64,000 nt of DNA from Sulfurimonas sp. (GTDB lineage: Bacteria; Campylobacterota; Campylobacteria; Campylobacterales; Sulfurimonadaceae), in contig JAKFWK010000005.1 in assembly GCA_021732045.1 (NCBI GenBank), positions 62,001-126,000 on the forward strand. The letters are read 5' to 3'. A program made the translations under genes and the position numbers. This document shows positions 1-8,978 of the stretch, in pieces; position 1 is the stretch's first letter, and each line of letters opens with the position of its first letter. The notes under the pieces were generated by a model. It did not search any database, had not been told where the DNA came from, and saw nothing but the letters and a program-made list of their open reading frames with translations.

Positions 1-1768
1 TTGGCGGAGGAGGAAGCTTTTTGTTTGCCTTATCCATAGCTCTATGAATAGCTTTGATATCGCCAGCTTTTGCGGCAGATTTTGCTTCATTTATGGCAAT
101 CTCATAACTGTGAATTAGGGAATCTTTCTGTTTTTGAAGCTCATCAAAATCTCTTTGTCTCTGCTCTTTTAGCTCTAGTTCTTGTATTTTTAACTTTTCT
201 ATTCTCTCGTCAACAACTTTATGTTTTTGTCTTAACTCTCTCTCTAGTTGTGAGCCTCGCTCTATAAGTATATTTAGTTTTTCGCTGTTGTCGCCGTAAA
301 CCTTCTTTGCTTCACTAACTATCTTGTTTGAGATTCCATAGCGACTCGCAGTTTCAAATGCGTAACTTTTACCAATAATCCCATGGATAAACTCATAAGT
401 AGGGGTTCTGTTTGTTTCATCATAGATAGCCGCCATAAGCTCAACATCATCACGATCAGCCATTAGTGCGGCTAGGCGTTTGTGATGGGTTGTTACAACT
501 ATTTTGTGTCCTCTTTGTATCAGTTCGCTAAGCATAACCTTAAAAAGTGCCGCTGCTTCGTCGCTATCGGTTCCTAGTTCTATCTCATCAACTCCAACAA
601 GAGAGTTGTTGTAATCAAAAATCTTAGAAAATTCCTGCATCCGTCCAGCAAATGTTGAGATGTCATTTTTTACATTTTGAGGGTCATCAATAATAGCTAG
701 GATGTTTTTAAATGAGCCAATATGTGAGTTATTCTCGTTTAATTTCATAGGAATTATATATTTTGCCATAAACACAGATGATAGAATTGATTTCAAGAGC
801 ATAGTTTTTCCACCAGCATTTACACCTGTAATCATCAAAATATTTTTAGAAAAGTCCACAAATATGGGCTTTGCTTTATGCAGAGCAGGGTGGATAAAGC
901 CATCTAAGACAATCTTTGAATCTTTTTTTGACTTAACAATCTGCAAATTTGAACTTCTTGCAAAAAGAACTCTTGCCTGATAGTTGTCAAACTTTGTAAA
1001 CTCTTTGTCTATGAAAGATATGAATGGCTGAAGGTCAAAAAATTTGATAGAAAACTCTTTTGCATAACTGTAAAAGATGGCTTCTCGCTCTTGATTTATA
1101 TAGCGAATCTGCTCTTTTGCTTTTAAGATAGTGTCAGGAGAGACATAAAAACCACCGCTGCTGCTTCGTCCAATAAGAGCACCTTTTAGAACATGGTTAA
1201 AACCGCCACGAACCAAAAGACACTCTTCATCATTTATGAGATGGACTTGCGTGTCAATGAGATAAGAGGAGAGTTTTGAGCTGGTTGTAAGTCTTCTTAG
1301 AGAGTCATTTATGTTATTTTTATGCTCTTTTATCTTCGCACTTAAACCAAAAAGATTTGTGTCCAGATTCTCTTCAAATTTTCCATCATGAGTAAAATAC
1401 TTCTCGACCTCTGTGAACTTTACATCTATAACAAACTTACTCATCCATTCGCCGATGATTCCATCAACTTCCCTGCTTTTAAAATAGCGAAAGTATCTAA
1501 CAACTTTTACTATCTCAAAAATCTGCTCAAAGTTTAAAATACCATGTTTTAGTAGATGAAGTTTTATGTTTGTAAAGTCAGCAACCTTTGGCGGTGCCTT
1601 AAACTCTATAGCATCAAGTGCCTTTATGTAGCGATAGTGAAGCTCTTGGTCGCCCTCGATATAAAGCTCGCTCTCTCTTGAGAAAAAACTTTTAAAAGAG
1701 TTTATATGTTCATTTAAATCCAGTTGGTTTATAATAATTTCTGTTTTTGATAATTTATCTGTTTTCAT
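1..1768 (-). CDS. mutS2: Endonuclease MutS2, 5' part (runs off window)
   Basis: I read this gene by translating the minus strand from the ATG at 1768-1766; 589 codons are open to the window edge, so the C-terminus is missing. The product begins MKTDKLSKTEI. It carries a MutS-type ATPase with a Walker A GVNAGGKT near residues 310-320, a Walker B VDEIELGTDSDEAA and a TTHH switch motif. A long charged coiled-coil stretch (residues about 480-560) follows the ATPase. MutS2 proteins lack the mismatch-recognition domain of MutS and act in recombination suppression or ribosome rescue in other bacteria. The C-terminal Smr nuclease domain expected for the family would lie outside the window, so its presence is not shown. 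No start alternatives look better. Confidence 0.9.
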   Translation of the reverse strand, partial: MKTDKLSKTEIIINQLDLNEHINSFKSFFSRESELYIEGDQELHYRYIKALDAIEFKAPPKVADFTNIKLHLLKHGILNFEQIFEIVKVVRYFRYFKSREVDGIIGEWMSKFVIDVKFTEVEKYFTHDGKFEENLDTNLFGLSAKIKEHKNNINDSLRRLTTSSKLSSYLIDTQVHLINDEECLLVRGGFNHVLKGALIGRSSSGGFYVSPDTILKAKEQIRYINQEREAIFYSYAKEFSIKFFDLQPFISFIDKEFTKFDNYQARVLFARSSNLQIVKSKKDSKIVLDGFIHPALHKAKPIFVDFSKNILMITGVNAGGKTMLLKSILSSVFMAKYIIPMKLNENNSHIGSFKNILAIIDDPQNVKNDISTFAGRMQEFSKIFDYNNSLVGVDEIELGTDSDEAAALFKVMLSELIQRGHKIVVTTHHKRLAALMADRDDVELMAAIYDETNRTPTYEFIHGIIGKSYAFETASRYGISNKIVSEAKKVYGDNSEKLNILIERGSQLERELRQKHKVVDERIEKLKIQELELKEQRQRDFDELQKQKDSLIHSYEIAINEAKSAAKAGDIKAIHRAMDKANKKLPPPP

Positions 1769-1803
1769 AACTGCCTATAAAAATTTTATATTTATTTGCA
1801 ATT

Positions 1804-2511
1804 TTAGCTAAATTCTTTAATCTCTTTATCTTCTTTAACAAATCCATCCTCAACTCTTAAAATTCTGTCAAAAAGTGGCAACATTCGCTCATCATGCGTT
1901 ACAACTACAATTGCAACTCCTTGCTCAGCTGAGAGTTTTTTAAGCAGTTGCATAACCGAGAGTGCTCGTTGTCCATCAAGTGCTGCTGTTGGCTCGTCGG
2001 CTAGGATAATTTTTGGATTGTTAGATAGCGACCTTGCGATGGCTACTCTTTGACTTTGTCCGCCTGAGAGCTGAGAGGGCATATTTTCTAATTTTTCTCC
2101 AACTCCGAGATAATCCAGAAGCTCTTTTGCTTTTTTGTTTGCATCTTTAATGGCAACACCATTCATTTGCGGTACAATAGTTACATTTTCTCTTACATTT
2201 AAAAAAGGGATGAGATTGTGCGATTGAAAAATAAAACCGATATTTTCACGGCGTAGGCGACGAGTGTCTTTGATCTGCCACTTTGTGTCATAGATTAGTT
2301 TTTCATTTAAGTGTAGTTTGCCACCACTAGGTTCCGTAATGCACCCAATCATCGTGATGAGTGTTGTCTTTCCTGAACCACTAGGTCCCAAAAGAGCTAC
2401 CGTTTCACCTGCGTATATCTCAAATGAAGCCTCTTTGATTGCAGTTACTGCACTATCACCGCTTCCATAAGTTTTACTGATATTCTGCATTTTTATAACA
2501 CTCTGTCTCAA
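1804..2511 (-). CDS. ABC exporter ATP-binding subunit (LolD/MacB/DevA type)
   Basis: This 235-residue protein is a complete single nucleotide-binding domain. It has Walker A GPSGSGKTTL near residue 42, signature LSGGQSQRVAIARSL, Walker B IILADEPTAALD and a VVVTHD switch. The length and the motif set match the LolD/MacB/DevA family, which powers export through FtsX-like permeases rather than uptake. Its start lies 1 nt after the stop of the permease gene, so the two are co-transcribed. With the permease, membrane-fusion protein and TolC-like protein upstream it completes a tripartite exporter. The substrate cannot be told from sequence. Confidence 0.9.
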   Translation of the reverse strand: MRQSVIKMQNISKTYGSGDSAVTAIKEASFEIYAGETVALLGPSGSGKTTLITMIGCITEPSGGKLHLNEKLIYDTKWQIKDTRRLRRENIGFIFQSHNLIPFLNVRENVTIVPQMNGVAIKDANKKAKELLDYLGVGEKLENMPSQLSGGQSQRVAIARSLSNNPKIILADEPTAALDGQRALSVMQLLKKLSAEQGVAIVVVTHDERMLPLFDRILRVEDGFVKEDKEIKEFS

Positions 2512-2512
2512 T

Positions 2513-3649
2513 TTACCCTCCTATCGCGCTGGCAGGATCTATGCGAAGCGCAGTTCTTATGCCTGAGAGCGATGATAAAATACTAACAATAATAACAACA
2601 ACCATGAGTTTCAAAGCATCATCTGTGAGCAAAATAATTGTTTTTGGAAATTTATCCGCGGTTAGTTGAGCAAAAATATTCCCACCAATAAAAGCAATAG
2701 CACCAAGAAGAAGTGATTGTTGAGCAATCATTTTTGTGATTGTAAAGTTTGAAGCGCCGATGAGTTTAAGAATGGCTATCTCTTTTATCTTTCCAATTGT
2801 CATAGTGTAGATGATTAGTGAAATGATAACAGAGGCGACTATAAGTAAAATAACCGTAAACATTCCAATCTGTTTAGCAGAGCGCTCTATAACATTTTTG
2901 GTTAAGATGTCTTCTTGTTCTTTGGCATTAAAGCACTCAAGATGCTTCCATCGCTTTATCTCTTTTGCGACTTCTGCTGGATTTATGCCAGGATATAGTT
3001 TTAAAGTAAAACTGTTTACCATAGCTGTTGCGCTGGAAGCACTTTGTCTCTCGCGGTCATTACGAATCTGCGCATTACTAAAGAGAAATTGCAACTCTTG
3101 CGCCTCTTTTAAATCCAGATAAATCATAGGATCGCCACCAAATGAAACCGCTTTATGTGTTAGTCCAACTACTCTGTAGATATTACGCCCAAGGCTAATA
3201 GAGTCATCAAGTTTAAAATTTGTTTTAGAATCTACAATAATCTCATTGAACGGCGTAGCAATAGGGCGCCCTTTTATGAGGTGATATGGTTGAAATGAAG
3301 TACGCGTGTCATAGCCAAGCGCAAAAACACGAATAGGCTTTACACCTTGAGGAATCTGAATACTCTGAAAAGTTAGCGGGTTAACCTCTTTTACTCCAGA
3401 GAATCCCTTTAGTGAATATTTAAAATCCTCGTGCATTCTTGAGTTTTCAGCAAATGGTCCGAGCGTATCTTTTTGGACAACCCACAGATTAGGCGCTATG
3501 TCATTTGGCACAATCATCGCATCATGAACTAGTCCACGATAAACGCCAAGCATAATCAAAACTACTCCGATTAGCATCCCAACACCAAGTGCGGTTGTTA
3601 TAAATTTACCTAAAGAGTGGGCAATATCTCTTTGAGCGAGATTAATCAT
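2513..3649 (-). CDS. ABC exporter permease, DevC/FtsX-like
   Basis: The 378-residue protein has the FtsX/MacB fold layout: one transmembrane helix near residues 15-38, a large periplasmic domain of roughly 220 residues, then three C-terminal helices (about 265-375). The segment LWVVQKDTLGPFAENSR after the first helix resembles DevC-type permeases of DevBCA exporters. The ATG overlaps the stop of the membrane-fusion gene by 4 nt (ATGA), and the ATPase gene follows after 1 nt. It should form a dimer with the ATPase and couple ATP hydrolysis to extrusion through the fusion protein and outer-membrane duct. Substrate unknown. Confidence 0.87.
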   Translation of the reverse strand: MINLAQRDIAHSLGKFITTALGVGMLIGVVLIMLGVYRGLVHDAMIVPNDIAPNLWVVQKDTLGPFAENSRMHEDFKYSLKGFSGVKEVNPLTFQSIQIPQGVKPIRVFALGYDTRTSFQPYHLIKGRPIATPFNEIIVDSKTNFKLDDSISLGRNIYRVVGLTHKAVSFGGDPMIYLDLKEAQELQFLFSNAQIRNDRERQSASSATAMVNSFTLKLYPGINPAEVAKEIKRWKHLECFNAKEQEDILTKNVIERSAKQIGMFTVILLIVASVIISLIIYTMTIGKIKEIAILKLIGASNFTITKMIAQQSLLLGAIAFIGGNIFAQLTADKFPKTIILLTDDALKLMVVVIIVSILSSLSGIRTALRIDPASAIGG

Positions 3650-4791
3650 AAACGAACCTTGTCTCCGGTTTTAACTTCCCTCTCATCCATAATAATTACT
3701 TTTTGTGATTTGTTTATTCCGGAGACAGCAACTTCTCCCTCGCTATTTCGCTCTATCACTTTTAGCGGATAAAAAACAGCTTTTGAATCCTTCTCAATCC
3801 AAACCCCACTACCATCTTTTGTTGAAATGACCGTATTGGCTGGCATAGTCAATATTTTTGGGTAGTAAGAGATAATTATTTTACCCTCAGCCTGCTCGCC
3901 GAGATGAATAGTTTCTGGGTTTTTATCTAGAGTAAGATAGACAACTCTCTCTTCTGTTATGCGGTCGCTTGTAACGCTAATTCTGCTTATGGTAGCTCCA
4001 AACTCTTGGTTTTTTATAGATCTAAGGGTTACGATTGCTTTTTGTCCTACTTTTAACGCTCCAGCCTGATGCTCATCAATATATACTTTTACCCATACTT
4101 TTTTAGGATCAGCAATCTTAAAAACACTCATCCCAGTATTTACGGTGCTTCCTTTTTCGGCGTCGCGTGAGATTACTATCCCATCAATGCTAGAACGAAG
4201 AGACAAATCATCAACTTTTGCGTTAAGTGCACCGCGAGATGCGATAGAGCGCTCTATCTCATGTTGGGATTGGTTAAGAGTCTCTTTGGCATTTAAGAGT
4301 TGCGCGTTTGCACTTCTTGCTGAGGCTTCCACGCTATCTAGCTCTGCTTGAGTGACATATCCACCTTTTATCAAAGTTTTATAACGAGCAAGCGTTGCAT
4401 CGGCTAAATCTTTTTTTGCTTGATAATCTGCTATTTGTGCTCTTTGAGAAGCCATTTGAGCACGATTTTTCTCAATTGTTGCCGAACTCTCTTTTAGATT
4501 TGCATCAAGTTCTGAGAGCTCCATTTTTGCAAGTATGGAGCCTTTTGTTACTATGTCGCCCTCATCTGCAAAAAGTGTTTCTATCTTGGAAGTTGTTTTA
4601 GGGGCAAGAGTGATAACTTCTTTTGCTTCAAGTGTTCCGACACCACTGATACTCTGCATAAATGCCTTCTCTGTTGGCATTGCAAATTCGTGTGTTATTT
4701 TAGGCAGATATACTTTGTTGTAGCCAATTGTTGCAATCAAAGCTACGGTTGCTCCGCCAACAATAAATGGTTTAATTTTTTTAAATGTCAT
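3646..4791 (-). CDS. Periplasmic membrane-fusion (adaptor) protein, HlyD/MacA type
   Basis: The product starting MTFKKIKPF has an inner-membrane anchor at about residues 8-24, a lipoyl half-motif (VGTLEAKEVITLAPKTTSKI), and a long coiled-coil hairpin at about 75-180 rich in A, Q, K and E. A second lipoyl half (DGIVISRDAEKGSTVNTGM) and a beta-barrel domain follow. The open frame extends 24 codons further upstream into the TolC gene, but those residues are unlike the family and the ATG at 4791 sits directly before the membrane anchor, so I chose it. This leaves 11 nt after the TolC-like gene. The protein bridges the ABC permease and the outer-membrane channel. Confidence 0.87.
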   Translation of the reverse strand: MTFKKIKPFIVGGATVALIATIGYNKVYLPKITHEFAMPTEKAFMQSISGVGTLEAKEVITLAPKTTSKIETLFADEGDIVTKGSILAKMELSELDANLKESSATIEKNRAQMASQRAQIADYQAKKDLADATLARYKTLIKGGYVTQAELDSVEASARSANAQLLNAKETLNQSQHEIERSIASRGALNAKVDDLSLRSSIDGIVISRDAEKGSTVNTGMSVFKIADPKKVWVKVYIDEHQAGALKVGQKAIVTLRSIKNQEFGATISRISVTSDRITEERVVYLTLDKNPETIHLGEQAEGKIIISYYPKILTMPANTVISTKDGSGVWIEKDSKAVFYPLKVIERNSEGEVAVSGINKSQKVIIMDEREVKTGDKVRL

Positions 4792-4802
4792 TTTTAAATC
4801 CT

Positions 4803-6092
4803 TTATGGTACTAAAACAATAGAGTTTTGAGGTTGATTTAATAGTCGTTGCATATGTGCCCACGCAGCTACTTTTTGAAGTTTTGCTGCTGAGAGTTCTG
4901 ATTGTGCATTATCTAAAACACTACGAGACTCAAGTACATCTACAAATGTTGCTAGTCCTTGTGCGTATCGTCCAGTGATTAGATCAAGAGCTTTTTGTGT
5001 TGAGTTGATTACGCTCATTTTGGCGACAATAGTCTCATCAAAACGAGAAAAATCACTATACGCACCAAAGAGTTCCTGCCATAATATTTTCTCTCTGCTC
5101 TCATACTCTTTTTGTGCGCTAGAGATGCCAATACGACTTTTTTGTGCTTGAGAGGAGAGTTTTCCGCCATCATAGATTGGAATTACACCAACAACGCCAA
5201 CTTGTGAGCTATCATAAGATGAGATAGAGTCGTCATAACCATAAGATGCAACTAGAGAGATGGTTCCATAACCCTCTTTATCGCTTGCATTTGAGTTTAG
5301 TTTTGTTTGCTCAATAACGGCTTTTAGTGATTTTAATCTTGGGTTATTTTCAGATAGTTGTCCCCTGAGGGTATCTGCATTTTTAACTACTTTTATTGTG
5401 CTTAAAAATTTTTCTAACTCCTCTTTTTCAACATCCAACGCTTCATCGCTTCCAACTAAAAGCTCAAGAGAGAGTTTGGCTTTTTGTGTCTCTGCATGAA
5501 CTGACGCAAGTCTATCTTTTGCTTCACTCAAAGAAGCAAAAAAACGAGACTCGTCCGCTTCCGTCCTTAGTCCACTTTTTCGCATGTTAACTGCGCGAGA
5601 GTATTGAGCTTCGTAAAACTTAACAGACTGCTCGGCGCTGATAATTTGGTATTTTAGATACGCTAAAGTATAGTAACGAGCGATTACCTGCTCAACAAGA
5701 GTGCTTTTAGCCTCATCAAGATTTGAATCTGCTTCTCTGTTTTTAAGAAGTGATGCATCGTAACGGTTGCTTGAGCGTCCAGCATCCCAAATCACATAAC
5801 TTCCAGTAATATCGGCGTGAAGCGCATCACTTTGGCGAGTTGCAAATGTACCAGCGGAAGGCATTACTAGCGTTTTAGTTGGATAGTAGTTTGCATTAAA
5901 ATCTATCTTTGGGCGCAAAGTGGAGAGTGTACTTTTTGAATCAAGCATTGTGCTTTGTTGATTAAGATTTGCAATCTGCATATCAGGATGAGTTTTTAGT
6001 GTTTTATCTATCGCGTCTTCTAAACTAAGCGAAGCACAGTTTCCATCTAAAGCTAGTAAAATCGTTAAAATAATGGATTTTTTGTATTTCAT
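4803..6092 (-). CDS. TolC-family outer-membrane efflux protein
   Basis: The 429-residue product has a signal peptide (MKYKKSIILTILLALDGNCA; the Cys near residue 19 could make it a lipoprotein) followed by LSLEDAIDKTLKTHPDM, the typical start of an OEP domain. Two helical-hairpin repeats follow, each ending in a GLAT/GLRT-like turn (MRKSGLRTEADESR at mid-length, YAQGLATFVDVLESR near the end). The length is normal for the family. It is the first gene of the export operon TolC, adaptor, permease, ATPase on the minus strand. The AT-rich gap upstream up to tRNA-Ala should contain its promoter, which I could not place with confidence. Confidence 0.88.
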   Translation of the reverse strand: MKYKKSIILTILLALDGNCASLSLEDAIDKTLKTHPDMQIANLNQQSTMLDSKSTLSTLRPKIDFNANYYPTKTLVMPSAGTFATRQSDALHADITGSYVIWDAGRSSNRYDASLLKNREADSNLDEAKSTLVEQVIARYYTLAYLKYQIISAEQSVKFYEAQYSRAVNMRKSGLRTEADESRFFASLSEAKDRLASVHAETQKAKLSLELLVGSDEALDVEKEELEKFLSTIKVVKNADTLRGQLSENNPRLKSLKAVIEQTKLNSNASDKEGYGTISLVASYGYDDSISSYDSSQVGVVGVIPIYDGGKLSSQAQKSRIGISSAQKEYESREKILWQELFGAYSDFSRFDETIVAKMSVINSTQKALDLITGRYAQGLATFVDVLESRSVLDNAQSELSAAKLQKVAAWAHMQRLLNQPQNSIVLVP

Positions 6093-6241
6093 TTTGGCTC
6101 AATTTTTGTAATTTCTCCTCGATTGTACATAAAAAAATTAAATATTAACTATAAGTATAAAATTTAATAGTAGTAAATTATCTATTTATTTTTTTATTAT
6201 AAAAATTTTAGCCAATCAGTTTGCGCACCTGTTTAAAATAG

Positions 6242-6270
6242 TTGATTTTTTTACAACTATGTCATATAAT
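6242..6270 (+). promoter_or_regulatory. Sigma-70-type promoter of tRNA-Ala
   Basis: A -35-like TTGATT (6242-6247) and a perfect -10 TATAAT (6265-6270) are separated by 17 nt. The -10 ends 19 nt before the first base of the tRNA, which fits a short 5' leader. Confidence 0.75.
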
Positions 6271-6289
6271 GGTGGCTCCAAAATAATTT

Positions 6290-6365
6290 GGGCCCTTAGC
6301 TCAGCTGGGAGAGCGCTTCGCTGGCAGCGAAGAGGTCAGCGGTTCGATCCCGCTAGGGTCCACCA
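6290..6365 (+). tRNA. tRNA-Ala (anticodon GGC)
   Basis: The 76-nt sequence folds as a full cloverleaf. The acceptor stem GGGCCCT pairs with AGGGTCC, with one G-T pair. The anticodon stem CTTCG/CGAAG closes loop CTGGCAG with anticodon GGC at 6323-6325, and the T-arm is AGCGG-TTCGATC-CCGCT. The discriminator is A and the CCA end is encoded (6363-6365). Confidence 0.97.
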
Positions 6366-6411
6366 TCTCTATAAGCAAATTTAACATCATCCAAAAAATA
6401 AAATGGCTATA

Positions 6412-6425
6412 TTGATTGAAGTCAA
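6412..6425. promoter_or_regulatory. FNR/NnrR-like (CRP-family) binding site
   Basis: TTGAT-TGAA-GTCAA differs from the FNR consensus TTGAT-N4-ATCAA at one position; its right half equals the NnrR/DNR-type half-site GTCAA. Its centre (6418.5) lies about 42 nt upstream of the start expected from the extended -10 TGCTATTAT (TATTAT at 6449-6454). That is the spacing of a class II activator site. It controls, by inference, the ABC-NnrS unit starting at 6482. Confidence 0.6.
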
Positions 6426-6440
6426 TGATAACAGTTATCA
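6426..6440. promoter_or_regulatory. Perfect 7-1-7 palindrome, Fur-box-like
   Basis: TGATAAC-A-GTTATCA is a perfect 15-nt 7-1-7 inverted repeat. It matches the Fur-box core TGATAAT-N-ATTATCA at 12 of 14 defined positions. It starts immediately after the FNR-like site and lies between it and the -10, where a bound repressor would block RNA polymerase. Whether Fur, PerR or another protein binds cannot be decided from sequence. Confidence 0.5.
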
Positions 6441-6481
6441 AAGAATGCTATTATGTTAAACTTTAAAAATCAGGAATAAAA

Positions 6482-7468
6482 ATGAAAAAAATTATCTATA
6501 TATATTTTATGGTAGTTACACTTTTGCTTGACACAGCTGGAGCTAGTGAAAAGCTTGATAAAATCGTTATCGCAGGGCCTTTTGCATCTGTTTCTCATCC
6601 GATTTTGCATATGATTGAGACAGGAGCACTTAAAGATGTTGCCAACAAGGTTGAGTTTAGATTGTGGAAAAATCCAGATGAACTTCGTGCCATGACCATC
6701 AAAAATGAAGTTGATTTTGTGGCACTTCCCACAAACACAGCGGCAACTTTAAACAACAAGGGCGTAGATATAAAGTTGCTAAATGTCTCTGTATGGGGTA
6801 TTTTAGGCATGATTAGCCGTGATAGTACGATGAAAACACTAAAAGATTTCAGAGGCAAAAAGATAGCGGTTCCGTTTCGCGCTGACATGCCAGATCTTGT
6901 TTTTATGCAACTGCTTAAAAAAGAGGGCTTAGACCCTAAAAAAGATTTTGAGCTGGTTTATGTAAGTAGCCCGATAGATGCTATGCAGATGTTGATTATG
7001 CGCAGAATTGACCACTCGCTATTGGCTGAACCTGCTATCTCTATGGCTCTTCGTAAGACAAAATCTTTCCCAATCAGTATGGTTGCACCTGATTTATACA
7101 GAAGTGTGGACCTGCAAAATGAGTGGGGCAGGGTGTTTAATACAAATGGCGATATTCCTGAAGCTGGTGTAGCGGTAACTGGTAAGATGAAAGATAAAAG
7201 TGTGATTAAAAGATTTGAAGAAGAGTATAGTAAATCACTCACTTGGTACAAATCTCATCCGAAAGAGGCTGGAAAGCTTGTTGCAAAAACTATTACAATG
7301 TTAAATGAAGATGGTGTAAGCGACTCAATCTCACATGTAAGACTCAAAAATGTTAGTGCAGTGGATTCCAAAAAAGAGTTGGAGTTTTTCTTTAATGTGC
7401 TAAAAAGTGAAGATCCAAAAAGTATAGGTGGCAAACTACCGCAAAATAGCTTCTACTACGGACTGTAA
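6482..7468 (+). CDS. ABC transporter substrate-binding protein, NitT/TauT (SsuA-like) family
   Basis: The 328-residue protein has a signal peptide (residues 1 to about 21, cut before SEKLDK) and a type II periplasmic binding fold of the NMT1/SsuA kind. Recognisable segments are DFVALPTNTAATL, TLKDFRGKKIAVPFRADMPDL and DHSLLAEPAISMAL. It should capture a small solute in the periplasm and pass it to the permease 2 nt downstream. Relatives bind sulfonates, nitrate, thiamine precursors or metals, and sequence alone does not tell which. The gene is the first of a unit with permease, ATPase and NnrS, behind an FNR-like site. That suggests a substrate tied to anaerobic nitrogen-oxide metabolism, but this is inference. 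Confidence 0.85.
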   Translation: MKKIIYIYFMVVTLLLDTAGASEKLDKIVIAGPFASVSHPILHMIETGALKDVANKVEFRLWKNPDELRAMTIKNEVDFVALPTNTAATLNNKGVDIKLLNVSVWGILGMISRDSTMKTLKDFRGKKIAVPFRADMPDLVFMQLLKKEGLDPKKDFELVYVSSPIDAMQMLIMRRIDHSLLAEPAISMALRKTKSFPISMVAPDLYRSVDLQNEWGRVFNTNGDIPEAGVAVTGKMKDKSVIKRFEEEYSKSLTWYKSHPKEAGKLVAKTITMLNEDGVSDSISHVRLKNVSAVDSKKELEFFFNVLKSEDPKSIGGKLPQNSFYYGL

Positions 7469-7470
7469 GA

Positions 7471-8253
7471 GTGAAATTTGCGCTAAAAATCCTTAAAGAT
7501 TTTCCTGCCTATCTTTGGAGTGGCTGGGGAGCGGTTGCTTCCATACTTCTTTTCATTGCGTTTTGGGACGCAGGAAATCAGGTTTATGGCGATTTAGTTT
7601 TGCCATCACCGCTTGAGACATTTAAAACTCTTTCTGTGATGCTTAGTGATGAGAGTGTTATCACAGAGATAAAAACTACGCTTTACCGTGCATCAATAGG
7701 CTTCGGTCTTTCGCTTGTTTTGGGCACTTCTCTTGGACTTTTGGCTGGTTTTTTTGCAACGGCGTCGATGATGAGCCGCCCAATTGTTACTATTTTAGTT
7801 GGTATGCCACCGATTGCTTGGATAGTATTGGCGATGATATGGTTTGGCATGGGCGATGAGACGGTAATTTTTACGGTAATTGTAGCCTCGTTTCCTATCG
7901 TTTTTGTTGGAGCACTTCAGGGAACTCGTACTCTTGATGGAGAGTTAAAAGAGATGGCAAAGAGTTTTAAGTTTCCATGGCACATGAAATTCTTTGATGT
8001 CTATTTTCCGCATATATTTTCTTATGTTTTTCCTGCTTGGGTGAGTGGACTTGGCATGGCTTGGAAGATAGTTATCATGGCGGAACTACTCGCTACAAGC
8101 AACGGCATAGGGGCTTCTCTGGCGGTTGCAAGAAGTCAGCTTGATACGCCGACTGCGCTAGCAATCGTTGTGATAATGATAGGCTCGCTTATGTTTATTG
8201 AGTACATTATTCTAGAGCCTATCAAGAGAGAAGTTGAATTATGGAGAGATTAG
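7471..8253 (+). CDS. ABC transporter permease, NitT/TauT family
   Basis: The 260-residue membrane protein starts with GTG 2 nt after the binding-protein gene. It shows the BPD_transp_1 fold with about six helices. The EAA-like loop reads GALQGTRTLDGELKEMAKSFKFPWHMKFFDVYFPHIFSYVFPAW, given here only as a landmark from about residue 149 to 191 and readable as EMAKSFKF followed by YFPHIF. SsuC/TauC proteins have the same layout. Its 3' end overlaps the ATPase gene by 13 nt, indicating translational coupling. Confidence 0.88.
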   Translation: MKFALKILKDFPAYLWSGWGAVASILLFIAFWDAGNQVYGDLVLPSPLETFKTLSVMLSDESVITEIKTTLYRASIGFGLSLVLGTSLGLLAGFFATASMMSRPIVTILVGMPPIAWIVLAMIWFGMGDETVIFTVIVASFPIVFVGALQGTRTLDGELKEMAKSFKFPWHMKFFDVYFPHIFSYVFPAWVSGLGMAWKIVIMAELLATSNGIGASLAVARSQLDTPTALAIVVIMIGSLMFIEYIILEPIKREVELWRD

Positions 8254-8978
8254 AGGTTAAAAACTTAAACCACAGTTTTGGGTTTACAAAAATTTTACAA
8301 AATATAAATTTTACTCTGCAAAAAGGTGAAGTTCTCTCCATCGTTGGTCCTAGTGGCGGCGGTAAAACAACACTTCTTCATCTTTGTGCAGACCTCATGG
8401 ATGTGCAGGAGGGAAGTGTTACAAACTCATTTGTAAGTAGCTCTTTTGCTTTTCAAGAGGCGCGACTTCTTCCATGGAAAAATGTAATTGACAATATCTC
8501 TATGGGGCTTTTGGCGGCTGGATACAGACGAAGAGATGCTATAGAGGAATCAAAAAAGATAGCGCTTAGATTTGGGCTAGAGGAACGAGATTTTGAGAAG
8601 TTTCCAAAAGATCTGAGTGGTGGAATGAAGCAGAGAGTCAGTTTTGCCAGAGCTTTAGTTCTGAAACCGTCACTTTTGTTTCTTGATGAGCCGTTCTCTG
8701 CTCTTGATATAGGGCTTAAAAAAGAGTTGCAAACGATTCTTATAGATATGATAAGCAAAAAAGAGATTAGTATACTTTTTATCACTCATGATTTGATGGA
8801 AGCAATAAGATTAAGTGATGAGATACTGCTTTTAAAAGCAGATCCGGGGCATATAGTAAAAAAATTCTCTTATACTCTGCCTCAACATGAGAGGGATGAT
8901 GCGTTTGTTTATGAGCAGAGTGCAAAGATACTTCAAGATGAAGAGATAATAGATACATTTGAGTTGAGGATGAAATAG
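8241..8978 (+). CDS. ABC transporter ATP-binding protein, NitT/TauT family
   Basis: The 245-residue ATPase has Walker A GPSGGGKTTL near residue 35, a Q-loop FAFQEARLLPW typical of SsuB/TauB, signature LSGGMKQRVSFARAL, Walker B LLFLDEPFSALD and switch His in FITHD. It completes a three-gene importer. Its stop shares one base with the GTG start of the NnrS gene (TAGTG), so transporter and NnrS are one transcription unit. Confidence 0.9.
   Translation: MERLEVKNLNHSFGFTKILQNINFTLQKGEVLSIVGPSGGGKTTLLHLCADLMDVQEGSVTNSFVSSSFAFQEARLLPWKNVIDNISMGLLAAGYRRRDAIEESKKIALRFGLEERDFEKFPKDLSGGMKQRVSFARALVLKPSLLFLDEPFSALDIGLKKELQTILIDMISKKEISILFITHDLMEAIRLSDEILLLKADPGHIVKKFSYTLPQHERDDAFVYEQSAKILQDEEIIDTFELRMK

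Noticed and set aside
4792..4863. Longer N-terminus of the membrane-fusion protein starting at 4863
   Set aside because: The extra 24 residues overlap the TolC gene and are unlike family members; the ATG at 4791 precedes the membrane anchor.
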